NCBI RefSeq assembly: GCF_001477495.1
Contig: NZ_LDTF01000068.1
Span: 1 to 33,636 of the forward strand
Reading direction: 5' to 3'
Length of the DNA stretch: 33,636 nt
Origin: Sphingomonas yabuuchiae
Lineage (GTDB): Bacteria > Pseudomonadota > Alphaproteobacteria > Sphingomonadales > Sphingomonadaceae
Part shown: positions 1 to 9,274 of the stretch, one piece after another
Layout: each line of letters starts with the position of its first letter
How positions within the stretch are numbered: position 1 is the first letter of the stretch
The notes under the pieces: model-generated
Database searches by the model: none
Seen by the model: only the letters and a program-made list of their open reading frames with translations
What the model was told of the DNA's origin: nothing
Made by a program: the position numbers and the translations under genes

Positions 1-96
1 ATCACATTCTTTCTGTTTTACAGAAATTCATAATCATCATACATCAACCTTCATAGGGAATCGATGGGGAGCCCCTATGACCAAAGGACGTTTTCG

Positions 97-660
97 ATGC
101 ACCTCCAGTTTGCCGCCGCCCTGCTGATCTGCCTGCCCGCGACCGCCTTCGCGCAGGACAAGCCCGCCTTTGCCGGCCCTTATGCGGGACTGGAGGCCGG
201 AGTCCTGATCCATGGCTTCCGCCTTGGCGATGACGTCAGCAGCCGCAAATATGTGGGGGCGGGGCTGGCCGGGGGTGGCTTTGCCGGGATCATGCTGCCC
301 GCCAGCGAACGCCTGCTCTTGGGGGGCGAAGTAGCGGTCCAGGCTGGGGGCGGCACCGTGCGCAGCCAGGAGATTTTCGCCTTCTACGAACAGAAGGCGC
401 GCTGGGGCTATAGTGTGACCGCACGGGCAGGATATGTGCTCGGCGATCGCACCATGGTGTTCGCCGAGGCGGGCTATGGCGGCTATCGCTACGACGTGCG
501 GCTGGCGAACGTCATCGACGATGACGGCAACGGACCCAGCGGGCTGGTCGGCGGCATCGGGATCGAGCGGCAGATCGGCCGCAACGTCGCGGTTCGCCTG
601 CGCGCCCAGGCGGGATCCGAGCATGGCCGCGTCCTTATCGGCCTGCCGATCCGCTTCTGA
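97..660 (+). CDS. Outer-membrane beta-barrel protein, opacity/porin-like
   Basis: Predicted 187-residue exported protein. The first 20 or so residues form a signal peptide ending in a typical cleavage context (ATAFAQ before DKPAF). The rest alternates short glycine-rich and aromatic stretches (AGPYAGLEAGV, ARAGYVLGDRTMVFAEAGYGGY) and ends in phenylalanine (GLPIRF). These are hallmarks of small outer-membrane barrels of the OmpA-like/opacity type, where the terminal Phe is the Bam recognition signal. I chose the ATG at 97 over the in-frame ATG at 64 because it begins the signal peptide directly and has AAAGGA about 8 bases upstream. The gene stands alone, 123 bases before rplY. The specific role is unknown; barrel membership is inferred from composition and termini. 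Confidence 0.75.
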   Translation: MHLQFAAALLICLPATAFAQDKPAFAGPYAGLEAGVLIHGFRLGDDVSSRKYVGAGLAGGGFAGIMLPASERLLLGGEVAVQAGGGTVRSQEIFAFYEQKARWGYSVTARAGYVLGDRTMVFAEAGYGGYRYDVRLANVIDDDGNGPSGLVGGIGIERQIGRNVAVRLRAQAGSEHGRVLIGLPIRF

Positions 661-783
661 GGATAAGGCGGCGCGTGGCTTGCCTTTTGCGGGCTTTGCG
701 GCTATGCGCCGCCGCTTCCGGTCATGGTCATCCCTGGAGGCGTGATCGGAAGCATATATCCATTTTGTTTCGGAGTTACTGGA

Positions 784-1410
784 ATGAGCGACACCCTTAC
801 GCTCGCCGCCGAGACGCGCGATCAGGTTGGCAAGGGAGCCTCCCGTTCGCTGCGTCGTGAAGGCCGCGTCCCCGCCGTGATCTATGGCCAGAACAAGGCC
901 GCCGCGTCGATCCATCTCGAAGAGAAGGCCCTCGTCAAGGCGCTGATGACCGGTCATTTCTTCACCTCGGTCATCATGGTGGACGGCCAGCGCACGCTGG
1001 CGAAGGACGTCGCGTTCCATCCCGTCACCGATCGCCCGCTGCACGTCGACTTCGTGCGCATCGGCGAGCATGAGACCGTCACGGTCGCCGTGCCTGTCGT
1101 GTTCACCGACGAAGACCAGAGCGGCGTGAAGCAGGGCGGCGTCCTGAACGTCACCCGCCACGAGATCGAGCTGGTGGTCGACGCCGCCAACATCCCGACC
1201 GAAATCAGCGTCTCGCTGAAGGGTCTGGCGATCGGCGACTCGATCCACATCTCGGACGTGAAGCTGCCCAAGGGCGCCGAGCCCGCCATCGACGACCGCG
1301 ACTTCGCGATCGCCACCATCGTTGCCCCGACGGTCCTGACCGCCGAGGACGAGGCGATCGACGCCGAGGCGCAGGCCACCGACGCGGCCGAAGGTTCGGA
1401 AGAGGCCTGA
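784..1410 (+). CDS. rplY: 50S ribosomal protein L25, long (Ctc) form
   Basis: Binds 5S rRNA in the large ribosomal subunit. The 208-residue product has the N-terminal L25 domain (about residues 1-95, with [17 protein letters not shown] near the start) and the C-terminal TL5/Ctc beta domain (about 96-190), followed by an acidic, alanine-rich tail. This is the long form usual in alphaproteobacteria; E. coli has only the first domain. The ATG at 784 has GGAG 8 bases upstream (772-775); an in-frame ATG at 724 lacks support. A strong terminator follows. In many sphingomonads I would expect the peptidyl-tRNA hydrolase gene next, but here an unrelated convergent EF-hand gene follows, so rplY appears monocistronic. 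Confidence 0.95.
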   Translation: MSDTLTLAAETRDQVGKGASRSLRREGRVPAVIYGQNKAAASIHLEEKALVKALMTGHFFTSVIMVDGQRTLAKDVAFHPVTDRPLHVDFVRIGEHETVTVAVPVVFTDEDQSGVKQGGVLNVTRHEIELVVDAANIPTEISVSLKGLAIGDSIHISDVKLPKGAEPAIDDRDFAIATIVAPTVLTAEDEAIDAEAQATDAAEGSEEA

Positions 1411-1451
1411 TCCGGCCTCGCCGTCCCATCCGGGTCAGTGAACGACAAGAA

Positions 1452-1483
1452 GGGCAGGTGGCGGTGACGCCCCTGCCCTTTTT
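1452..1483 (+). terminator. Rho-independent terminator of rplY
   Basis: A GGGCAGG/CCTGCCC stem continues into GGCG/CGCC with one bulged T, is capped by a GTGA (GNRA) tetraloop, and is followed by TTTTT. It lies 41 bases after the rplY stop. Confidence 0.85.
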
Positions 1484-1536
1484 CGTTGCCGTCTCAAATC
1501 CTCCCAAGCAAGCTCGGGGCGGAATATGAGGACAGC

Positions 1537-1570
1537 AAAAGGGCCGCCGAACCCGAAGGTCCGACGGCCC
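1537..1570 (-). terminator. Rho-independent terminator of the EF-hand gene
   Basis: Read on the minus strand, a 13-bp stem (two G-T wobbles) is closed by a UUCG tetraloop and followed by TTTT. It lies about 50 bases past the stop of the EF-hand gene. The convergent gene rplY has its own separate terminator. Confidence 0.85.
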
Positions 1571-1619
1571 CGCTCATCCCCGCTCGGGGAATCGTCGGAA
1601 CGGAGGGGGTGTTCCGATA

Positions 1620-2063
1620 TCAGCCCTGACCCTGGCTCAGAAAGCCGGTCAGCTCGGTCTTGGATACCGTCTTGTCCTTGTCGGTATCCGCCTGGGCAAA
1701 GGCACTGCCGACCCACTTCTTCGTCGCGGGCGCATCGGCCTTCGTCGACGGGTCGGTCTGGGACTTCAGCGCGACCATCCACTGGGCGAATTCGGCCTTG
1801 TTCAGCTTGCCATCACCGTCCTTGTCGTAGGTCGGGAACTGCGTGTCGACGACCTGGGCGATCTGGCTGCCGTTCGCCTGCACCTGGCCTTGAGTGGATG
1901 CGGACGCATCGGCAGCGGGCTGCGCAGTCTGCGCTGCGTCCGCGGTGGTTGCCGGGGCAGCTTGCGGTGCGGCCGGCGTGGTCTGAGCCGGAGCAGGCGT
2001 GACCTGAGCCAGAACGGGGGCAGACACCATCATTGCGGCGCCAAGAAAAGCATATTTCATCAT
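1620..2063 (-). CDS. Secreted EF-hand calcium-binding protein
   Basis: 147-residue exported protein. A signal peptide (about residues 1-19, ending APVLAQ) is followed by a low-complexity Ala/Pro/Gln/Thr region (20-65) and two EF-hand loops. Loop 1 (residues 80-91, DKDGDGKLNKAE) has all canonical ligands. Loop 2 (126-137, DTDKDKTVSKTE) keeps the Asp/Asp/Asp/Glu ligands but has Lys instead of Gly at position 6. Calcium binding in the periplasm is therefore likely; the partner is unknown. Two ATGs in tandem are possible starts; GGGAGAG lies upstream of both. It is monocistronic, convergent with rplY, and divergent from purB. Confidence 0.85.
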   Translation of the reverse strand: MMKYAFLGAAMMVSAPVLAQVTPAPAQTTPAAPQAAPATTADAAQTAQPAADASASTQGQVQANGSQIAQVVDTQFPTYDKDGDGKLNKAEFAQWMVALKSQTDPSTKADAPATKKWVGSAFAQADTDKDKTVSKTELTGFLSQGQG

Positions 2064-2202
2064 CTCGTCTCTCCCTTACGTTGGTCGATCGATGACTGTG
2101 AAGATCAGAAACGCATCTTCATCATTAGTGATACGGTCCTAAACTCCATTATGCCAGATGGGGATCCGTCCTTGGGATTTGAAGGCTCGGCTCGTCCCTG
2201 CT

Positions 2203-2256
2203 AACGGCACGGTACGCCGTGATTCCGAGAGGGAGTGCACGGTGAGCCGTGCCGTT
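2203..2256 (+). promoter_or_regulatory. Large imperfect hairpin in the purB leader
   Basis: Two 19-base arms (2203-2221 and 2238-2256) pair with 16 matches; the outer 10 bp (AACGGCACGG) are perfect and the loop is 16 bases. No T-run follows. It ends 22 bases before the purB ATG, so if transcribed it would be a leader structure close to the ribosome-binding site. Function is inferred only. Confidence 0.5.
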
Positions 2257-2278
2257 TCCACGACCTGAAGGTGCCCCG

Positions 2279-3595
2279 ATGATTCCGCGCTATTCCCGTG
2301 CCCCCATGACCCGGATCTGGGATCCCCAGACCCGCTTCCGCATCTGGTTCGAGATCGAGGCGCACGCCACCGACGCGCTCGCCGAGCTGGGCGTCGTACC
2401 CAAGGAAGCCGCCGCGCGCATCTGGGAAGCCGACAAGGCCGCCGGGGACTTCGACATCGAGCGCATCGATTCGATCGAGGCCGAGACCAAGCACGACGTC
2501 ATCGCCTTCCTGACCCATGTCGCCGAGCGCACCGGGCCGGAAGCACGCTTCCTGCACCAGGGCATGACCTCGTCCGACGTGCTCGACACCTGCCTCGCGG
2601 TGCAGCTCGCCCGCGCCTCGGACATCCTGCTCGAAGACCTCGACGCGCTGCTCGCGGTCATCAAGCGTCGCGCCTATGAGCACAAGCTTACCCCGACCAT
2701 CGGGCGCAGCCATGGCATCCATGCCGAGCCGGTGACCTTCGGCCTGAAGCTGGCGCAAGCCTATGCCGAGTTCGACCGCAACCGCGCCCGCCTGGTCGCC
2801 GCGCGTGCCGACATCGCCACCTGCGCCATCTCGGGCGCGGTCGGCACCTTCGCCAATATCGATCCCAGCGTCGAGGCCCATGTCGCCGAGAAGATGGGAC
2901 TGACCGTCGAGCCCGTCTCGACCCAGGTCATCCCGCGCGACCGCCATGCGATGTTCTTCGCCACGCTGGGCGTCATCGCCAGCTCGATCGAGCGCCTGGC
3001 GACCGAGGTCCGCCACCTGCAGCGCACCGAGGTTCTGGAAGCCGAGGAATATTTCTCGCCCGGCCAGAAGGGCTCGTCGGCGATGCCGCACAAGCGCAAC
3101 CCGGTGCTGACCGAGAATTTGACCGGGCTCGCCCGCATGGTGCGTGGTTACGTGACCCCGGCGCTGGAGAATGTCGCTTTGTGGCATGAGCGCGACATCA
3201 GCCACTCCTCGGTCGAGCGCTATATCGGCCCCGATGCGACCATCACCCTGGATTTCGCGCTGGCCCGCCTCACGAGCGTGATCGACAAGCTGGTCGTCTA
3301 TCCGGCGCGGATGGAGAAGAACCTCAACAAGATGGGCGGCCTCGTCCATTCGCAGCGCGTGCTGCTGGCGCTGACCCAGGCGGGCGTGAGCCGCGAGGAC
3401 AGCTATCGCCTGGTCCAGCGCAACGCGATGAAGGTCTGGGAGTCCGATGGCGCGCTGTCGCTAATGGAACTGCTCAAGGCCGATGCCGACGTGACCGCCG
3501 CGCTGTCGGTCGAGGAAATCGAGGCGCGCTTCGACCTCGATTACCATTACAAGAATGTCGACACGATCTTCGCACGGGTGTTCGGCGAGGCGTGA
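2279..3595 (+). CDS. purB: Adenylosuccinate lyase
   Basis: Catalyses two fumarate-releasing steps of purine synthesis: SAICAR to AICAR, and adenylosuccinate to AMP. The 438-residue protein belongs to the fumarase/aspartase superfamily. The family signature is present as GSSAMPHKRNP around residues 264-274, with the N-terminal MIPRYSR start and the TSSDVLDTC segment (about 98-106) typical of PurB. The ATG at 2279 gives this characteristic N-terminus and has GAAGG upstream; an in-frame GTG at 2249 lies inside the upstream hairpin and is unlikely. The gene is monocistronic and followed by a highly structured intergenic region. Another superfamily member, fumC, lies at the far end of the window. 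Confidence 0.97.
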   Translation: MIPRYSRAPMTRIWDPQTRFRIWFEIEAHATDALAELGVVPKEAAARIWEADKAAGDFDIERIDSIEAETKHDVIAFLTHVAERTGPEARFLHQGMTSSDVLDTCLAVQLARASDILLEDLDALLAVIKRRAYEHKLTPTIGRSHGIHAEPVTFGLKLAQAYAEFDRNRARLVAARADIATCAISGAVGTFANIDPSVEAHVAEKMGLTVEPVSTQVIPRDRHAMFFATLGVIASSIERLATEVRHLQRTEVLEAEEYFSPGQKGSSAMPHKRNPVLTENLTGLARMVRGYVTPALENVALWHERDISHSSVERYIGPDATITLDFALARLTSVIDKLVVYPARMEKNLNKMGGLVHSQRVLLALTQAGVSREDSYRLVQRNAMKVWESDGALSLMELLKADADVTAALSVEEIEARFDLDYHYKNVDTIFARVFGEA

Positions 3596-3602
3596 TGTTT
3601 GA

Positions 3603-3643
3603 GGGAGTCCCCCAAGCGCGATGACGCTTGGATAGGGACTCCC
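3603..3643. repeat. Extended hairpin downstream of purB
   Basis: The outer arms GGGAGTCCC (3603-3611) and GGGACTCCC (3635-3643) pair, enclosing an inner CCAAGCG/CGCTTGG stem (3612-3618/3625-3631). It starts 8 bases after the purB stop. No T-tract follows; it may stabilise the mRNA 3' end or belong to the adjoining palindrome. Confidence 0.5.
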
Positions 3644-3685
3644 CTCCCCCAGCCCCTCCCGCAGGCGGGAGGGGCTGGGGGAGGG
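3642..3685. repeat. Perfect 21-bp palindrome with a 2-base gap
   Basis: The arms at 3642-3662 and 3665-3685 are exact reverse complements, rich in CCCTCCCCCA and CCCCTCCCGC blocks. The same core recurs at 11912-11944, so this is probably a dispersed intergenic repeat. It lies between the convergent purB and thioredoxin-like genes. Confidence 0.7.
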
Positions 3686-3722
3686 AAACCCCGCTGTTAT
3701 CTGAGCGATCGACCGATGGGTC

Positions 3723-4238
3723 TCACCCCACCCACCCCGCCAACCAATCCGCCACTGCCTGCGGCGTCATCGCCCGCGCATCCGCCAGCGCCGTCTCGCG
3801 GCCCGCATTGATCAGCTTGTTGGTCTTCGGATCGACGATCAGCACGGCCGGCACACCGGCGAGCCGTCCCTTGACCCCGTAGGACGCCGGAATATCCATA
3901 TTCTGGTCGAAGCGGCCGACATCGACCGTCACCACCTCGAAATGCCTGGCGACGAAGGGACGCATCTGCGGCGTCTCCATCACCCCGGCCAGCAACCGGC
4001 AGTCGAGGCACCAGTTGCCGCCCAGATCGATCAGCACCCGCTTATGCGCCTTCGCCGCCCGCACCCGCGCCGCCGCGATCGCGGCCTTCGCATCCCCTGC
4101 ATGATAGGGCAGCGGCAAAGGCTTGGCCAAGGCCTCGAAACTGGCGATCCCGACACGCGGAGCCGAAACCGGCGCGGCGGCGGTGGAAACCATGGCAATG
4201 GCGGCGAGCGCCGGAACGATCATGGAGCGATAGGACAT
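3723..4238 (-). CDS. Exported thioredoxin-fold protein
   Basis: 171 residues. An N-terminal hydrophobic signal segment (about 6-22) precedes a thioredoxin-like domain with the redox motif WCLDC (Cys77 and Cys80). The lead-in KRVLIDLGGNWCLDC resembles the DsbD C-terminal/thioredoxin_7 type, in which a strand ends directly at CxxC. A downstream segment (GVPAVLIVD) carries the expected cis-proline. Likely a periplasmic thiol-disulfide oxidoreductase or reductase; the substrate is unknown. The ATG at 4238 is preceded by GAGGGA and starts the signal peptide; an in-frame start at 4358 would add 40 unconvincing residues. The gene is divergent from the DUF3592-like gene. Confidence 0.8.
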   Translation of the reverse strand: MSYRSMIVPALAAIAMVSTAAAPVSAPRVGIASFEALAKPLPLPYHAGDAKAAIAAARVRAAKAHKRVLIDLGGNWCLDCRLLAGVMETPQMRPFVARHFEVVTVDVGRFDQNMDIPASYGVKGRLAGVPAVLIVDPKTNKLINAGRETALADARAMTPQAVADWLAGWVG

Positions 4239-4457
4239 GTGGCATTCCCTCTGAACGGCAGGAGGCAGATGTCTCCCAAGCCCACGTCCTTGGCAAGCGA
4301 TGCTCCCATGCGCCGCGACAATCAGAAGTTTTGCAGGCCCGTGACGCGGCCATGCCAACTTGCCATCATCGCCGTCATCCGCCCGTCAGCATCCCGTGAT
4401 CCGCGGTGCGTCATATGCCGCTTAACGCGCGATCCTCGCGTATCTCAGGAGACGTCG

Positions 4458-5237
4458 ATGGGCGGAGATTCCGGTGTCGCCGAGGGCATTGTCGGCAAAA
4501 AGGGATCGGCCCGGCAAGCCCTCCTGCTGCCGCTCGTCGGCGGTGTCATCGCATTCGGCCAAGGCGCCCTGCCGATCATGCTGTCCAAGGATTGGCATTG
4601 GTCCGACCTCGTCCGGGGCACGGCCCTTCTGGTTCCGGCGGCAATCATGCTGCTGCTCTTGGTCATCACCATGGGCTTGAGACTGACGGCCATACGCGCC
4701 CGTACCCATGATCCGGCACGTACGGTCGATCATGGATGCCTTGCGATCATCGGCGCGATCATCGTCATGACAGAGGCTTGGCTCATCGTCCCGGTGATGC
4801 TCGATCAGAGACTGGCAGCCGATCTCATGGCCCATGGCGTGGCGGCCGATGCCCAACTCGTCCGTCGCTTCACGGCTGGCTGCGGCAAAGCGGCATGCAC
4901 GGACAAGATCATCTATCGGTTTACCCCGCGCGGGCAGAGCAAACCGATCGAAGGCCGGTTGAGTCTTTCGACCAGCCGACACGATCATGAGGAATATGAT
5001 TATGTGACGGCAACGAACAACGTGCCCATCCTCTATGACCCGCGCGACCCCCACCGGGCGATGTTCTTCTGGCGCAATCAGATCGCGAACCGCGCTTCGC
5101 AGCGTAAAATGTGGGACTTCATACTGATCGTCAATCTGATCGCGGCGGTCGCCGCCACGCCCATCATCCTGATGATAGCCTTGAGCATCCGTCGGCAAAG
5201 GGCCAGGGCAGGCGCGGCGAAAGCCGAACCGACCTGA
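4458..5237 (+). CDS. DUF3592-like integral membrane protein
   Basis: 259 residues with three hydrophobic segments near the N-terminus (about 21-41, 55-76, 93-114) and one near the C-terminus (220-244). Between them (about 120-205) is a soluble beta-rich domain: a GVAADAQLV start, a Cys pair (GCGKAAC), a KIIYRFTPRGQ strand, and PILYDPRDPHRAMF. The pattern of 'G..a.A.V', 'Y.f' and 'v.YdP.dP..' is that of DUF3592 domains. AGGAG sits 6 bases before the ATG at 4458; in-frame sequence upstream continues open but lacks coding character. No function can be assigned. The Cys pair in the extracytoplasmic loop might be a substrate of the neighbouring divergent thioredoxin-like protein, which is only a guess. 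Confidence 0.7.
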   Translation: MGGDSGVAEGIVGKKGSARQALLLPLVGGVIAFGQGALPIMLSKDWHWSDLVRGTALLVPAAIMLLLLVITMGLRLTAIRARTHDPARTVDHGCLAIIGAIIVMTEAWLIVPVMLDQRLAADLMAHGVAADAQLVRRFTAGCGKAACTDKIIYRFTPRGQSKPIEGRLSLSTSRHDHEEYDYVTATNNVPILYDPRDPHRAMFFWRNQIANRASQRKMWDFILIVNLIAAVAATPIILMIALSIRRQRARAGAAKAEPT

Positions 5238-5255
5238 CCCCCTGCCCGGTCGCGA

Positions 5256-6386
5256 TCACTCGCCCGCGAAGACGCTCTTCAGCTTGGCGAAGAAGCCCTG
5301 GCTTTCGGGGCATTCGTCGCCCGTCTCGGTTTCGCGGAACAGTTCGAGCAGTTCGCGCTGGCGGGTCGACAGCTTGGTCGGCGTCTCGACCTCGATCTGG
5401 ATGACCAGGTCGCCGGTGCCGCGCCCTTGCAGCACGGGCATGCCCGCCCCGCGCTGGCGGAGTTGCTTGCCCGACTGGATGCCCGCCGGAATCTTGATCT
5501 CATGGCTACGGCCGTCGAGGCCGGGGATGGACAGCGATCCGCCGAGCGCCGCCGTCGTGAAGCTGATCGGTGCGCGTGCGAACAGGGTCGTGCCCTCGCG
5601 CTCGAACAGGGCGTGCCGCTTGACGTGGAGGAAGATGTAGAGGTCGCCCGCAGGAGCCCCCCGCGCGCCTGCCTCGCCCTCGCCGGTCAGGCGGATGCGG
5701 GTGCCTTCGTCGACGCCCGCCGGGATGTTGACGGCCAGCGTCTTGGTCTTTTCGACCCGACCCTCGCCGCGACAATCGGGGCACGGATCGGCGATGATCT
5801 GGCCCGCGCCCTGACAGACCGGGCAGGTCCGCTCGACCACGAAGAAGCCCTGCTGTGCGCGCACCTTGCCGTGGCCGCCGCACTGCTGACAGGTCTTGGC
5901 GCTGGTCCCGGCCTTGGCGCCCGTGCCGTCACAGGTCTCGCACGCCGCCGAGACATCGACGGTGATCTCGGTCTGCTTGCCGTGGAACGCCTCTTCCAGC
6001 GAGATTTCCATGTCGTAGCGCAGGTCCGCGCCGCGACGCGGGCTTTGCCGCCCGCCGCCGCGTCCGCCGCCCATGAACTCGCCGAAGACGCTTTCGAAAA
6101 TATCGGAAAAGGCGCCGAAATCCTGTGCCCCGCCGCCACCGCCGCCGCCCATGCCCTGCTGGAACGCGGCATGGCCATAGCGGTCATAGGCGGCCCGCTT
6201 CTGGGGGTCCTTCAGACAGTCATAGGCTTCGCTGATCGCCTTGAACTTGGCCTCGGAGTCCTTGCAGCCCGCATTGCGGTCCGGATGGTACTGCATGGCC
6301 AGCTTGCGGTAGCGCGACTTGATCGTCGCATCGTCCGCCGTGCGCTCGCATTCGAGCAGTTCATAATAGTCGATCGTCGTGCTCAT
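5256..6386 (-). CDS. dnaJ: Molecular chaperone DnaJ (Hsp40)
   Basis: 376-residue type I J-protein that delivers unfolded substrates to DnaK and stimulates its ATPase. Seen in order: J domain (about 5-70) with the HPD motif at 34-36; a Gly/Phe-rich linker (about 79-115); a zinc-binding domain with all four CxxCxGxG repeats (Cys at 149/152, 166/169, 188/191, 202/205); and the C-terminal substrate-binding domains. The start at 6386 gives the standard N-terminus [11 protein letters not shown]. It lies 177 bases downstream of dnaK on the same strand, separated by a terminator-like hairpin, so it may be partly cotranscribed with dnaK. Confidence 0.97.
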   Translation of the reverse strand: MSTTIDYYELLECERTADDATIKSRYRKLAMQYHPDRNAGCKDSEAKFKAISEAYDCLKDPQKRAAYDRYGHAAFQQGMGGGGGGGAQDFGAFSDIFESVFGEFMGGGRGGGRQSPRRGADLRYDMEISLEEAFHGKQTEITVDVSAACETCDGTGAKAGTSAKTCQQCGGHGKVRAQQGFFVVERTCPVCQGAGQIIADPCPDCRGEGRVEKTKTLAVNIPAGVDEGTRIRLTGEGEAGARGAPAGDLYIFLHVKRHALFEREGTTLFARAPISFTTAALGGSLSIPGLDGRSHEIKIPAGIQSGKQLRQRGAGMPVLQGRGTGDLVIQIEVETPTKLSTRQRELLELFRETETGDECPESQGFFAKLKSVFAGE

Positions 6387-6480
6387 GCCCGGTCTCGCCC
6401 CTGCGCTGGTGGATGGTGCGGCCGCCGACCATGCCGTCAGGCCGGACGGAGCGACCGCCCAAGCGCTTCGCCACTTCATG

Positions 6481-6500
6481 CCCCGACAAATCGGTCGGGG
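6481..6500. repeat. Small hairpin in the dnaK-dnaJ intergenic region
   Basis: CCCCGAC and GTCGGGG form a perfect 7-bp stem with a 6-base loop, lying between the dnaK terminator-like hairpin and the dnaJ start. Possible mRNA-processing or stabilising element; function unproven. Confidence 0.35.
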
Positions 6501-6525
6501 CGGTATTCGCAAATTCCAAACCGAA

Positions 6526-6556
6526 GGCCCGGCCCCACCGACAGGGGGACCGGGCC
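6526..6556 (-). terminator. Terminator-like hairpin after dnaK
   Basis: On the minus strand GGCCCGGTCCCC pairs with GGGGCCGGGCC (one wobble, loop about 8 bases), 8 bases after the dnaK stop. It is followed only by TTCGGTTTGG, so it is probably a leaky attenuator that lowers dnaJ relative to dnaK. Confidence 0.55.
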
Positions 6557-6563
6557 GACCGTC

Positions 6564-8462
<1,899 letters not shown>

Positions 8463-8559
8463 AAGTCTCTAAATGCCCCTCAAGAACATAGTCTGGAAGT
8501 CAGATGCCGGAGCCGTCCGGTCCCGAAAGCGGCAACCGAAAACCCCGTTCACGAGGCGG

Positions 8560-8587
8560 ATATAGGTGGGCGATCCGTTGCCGCAAG
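8560..8587 (-). promoter_or_regulatory. Candidate heat-shock (sigma-32/RpoH) promoter of dnaK
   Basis: On the minus strand CTTG (8587-8584) and CTATAT (8565-8560) are separated by 18 bases. This fits the alphaproteobacterial RpoH pattern of CTTG, about 17 bases, then CYTATNT. It would start transcription about 90 bases upstream of dnaK. Confidence 0.6.
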
Positions 8588-8640
8588 ATTGGATGGAACC
8601 TAGTGTCGCGTCAGGATTTGCCGAAACGGGAGGGTTTGTC

Positions 8641-9087
8641 ATGCGTCGCGCCATTTTTCTGGGCCTCTGGGCCACGGCCGGGGCCATGGCATTGGGGGCG
8701 CTGGGCGGCTGTTCGACCAAGCCCGAGCTTTATGCCGAGGAGGGCTGGGTTCGCCTGGCGGCCGTGCCGGGGCGTCCGGCGGCCGCCTATTTCATCGTGC
8801 ATGGCGGCCCCAAGCCGCTGAACCTGATCGACGTCAGCAGCGATGTCGCGATCACCAGCGAAATGCACGAGGGCGGCATGGCGATGAAGAAGGTCGACTC
8901 CGTGCCCATCCCGGCCGGGGCCACCGTCGCCTTTCAGCCGGGCGGGCGGCATGTGATGCTGTACGACATGAACCAGGGCGTGAAGCCGGGGCGCATCCTG
9001 TCGCTGCTCCTGACCTTTTCGGACGGCACCCGCCTGCGCCAGGGCGCGCGGGTGATCGCGGCGGGCGATCCCGCCCCGGGGCAATAA
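8641..9087 (+). CDS. PCu(A)C-family copper-chaperone-like lipoprotein
   Basis: 148 residues. A lipoprotein signal with lipobox LGGC (Cys24) is followed by a DUF461/PCu(A)C cupredoxin-like domain. Members of this family carry Cu(I) in the periplasm and can deliver it to the CuA site of cytochrome oxidase. Candidate ligands are His76, Met82, His104 and Met106. The 21-residue gap between Met82 and HxM matches the family motif, but the first His-to-Met gap is 5 residues instead of about 10, so the metal site may be altered. The ATG at 8641 follows GGGAGG by about 8 bases. It is divergent from dnaK and apparently monocistronic. An extended in-frame start at 8566 has no good ribosome site. Confidence 0.8.
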   Translation: MRRAIFLGLWATAGAMALGALGGCSTKPELYAEEGWVRLAAVPGRPAAAYFIVHGGPKPLNLIDVSSDVAITSEMHEGGMAMKKVDSVPIPAGATVAFQPGGRHVMLYDMNQGVKPGRILSLLLTFSDGTRLRQGARVIAAGDPAPGQ

Positions 9088-9093
9088 GCGCCT

Positions 9094-9168
9094 AAAAAGC
9101 GCGTGGTCTTCGCCGACACGCATGCGCCGATCCTGTCGAATAGATGACGGGGTATCGCGCGCTTTTTT
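9094..9168 (+). other. Long-range inverted repeat ending in a T-run
   Basis: AAAAAGCGCG (9094-9103) pairs with CGCGCTTTTT (9158-9167) across 54 bases, and the second arm ends in six T residues. It follows the PCu(A)C-like gene and may act as an unconventional terminator; the long loop makes this uncertain. Confidence 0.3.
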
Positions 9169-9274
9169 CACGTCAGACCAAAATCGGTAATAATTCGGTC
9201 CTTCATGTGTCAAAGTCGCGCCATACAGCGCGGCCCGCTCGCTCGTTGGAGCGAAAAGTGGGGGATTTTTGACC

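Noticed and set aside
2232..2240. GAGTGC in the purB leader as a CIRCE (HrcA) half-site
   Set aside because: There is no matching GCACTC half with a 9-base spacer; it is part of the loop of the purB leader hairpin.
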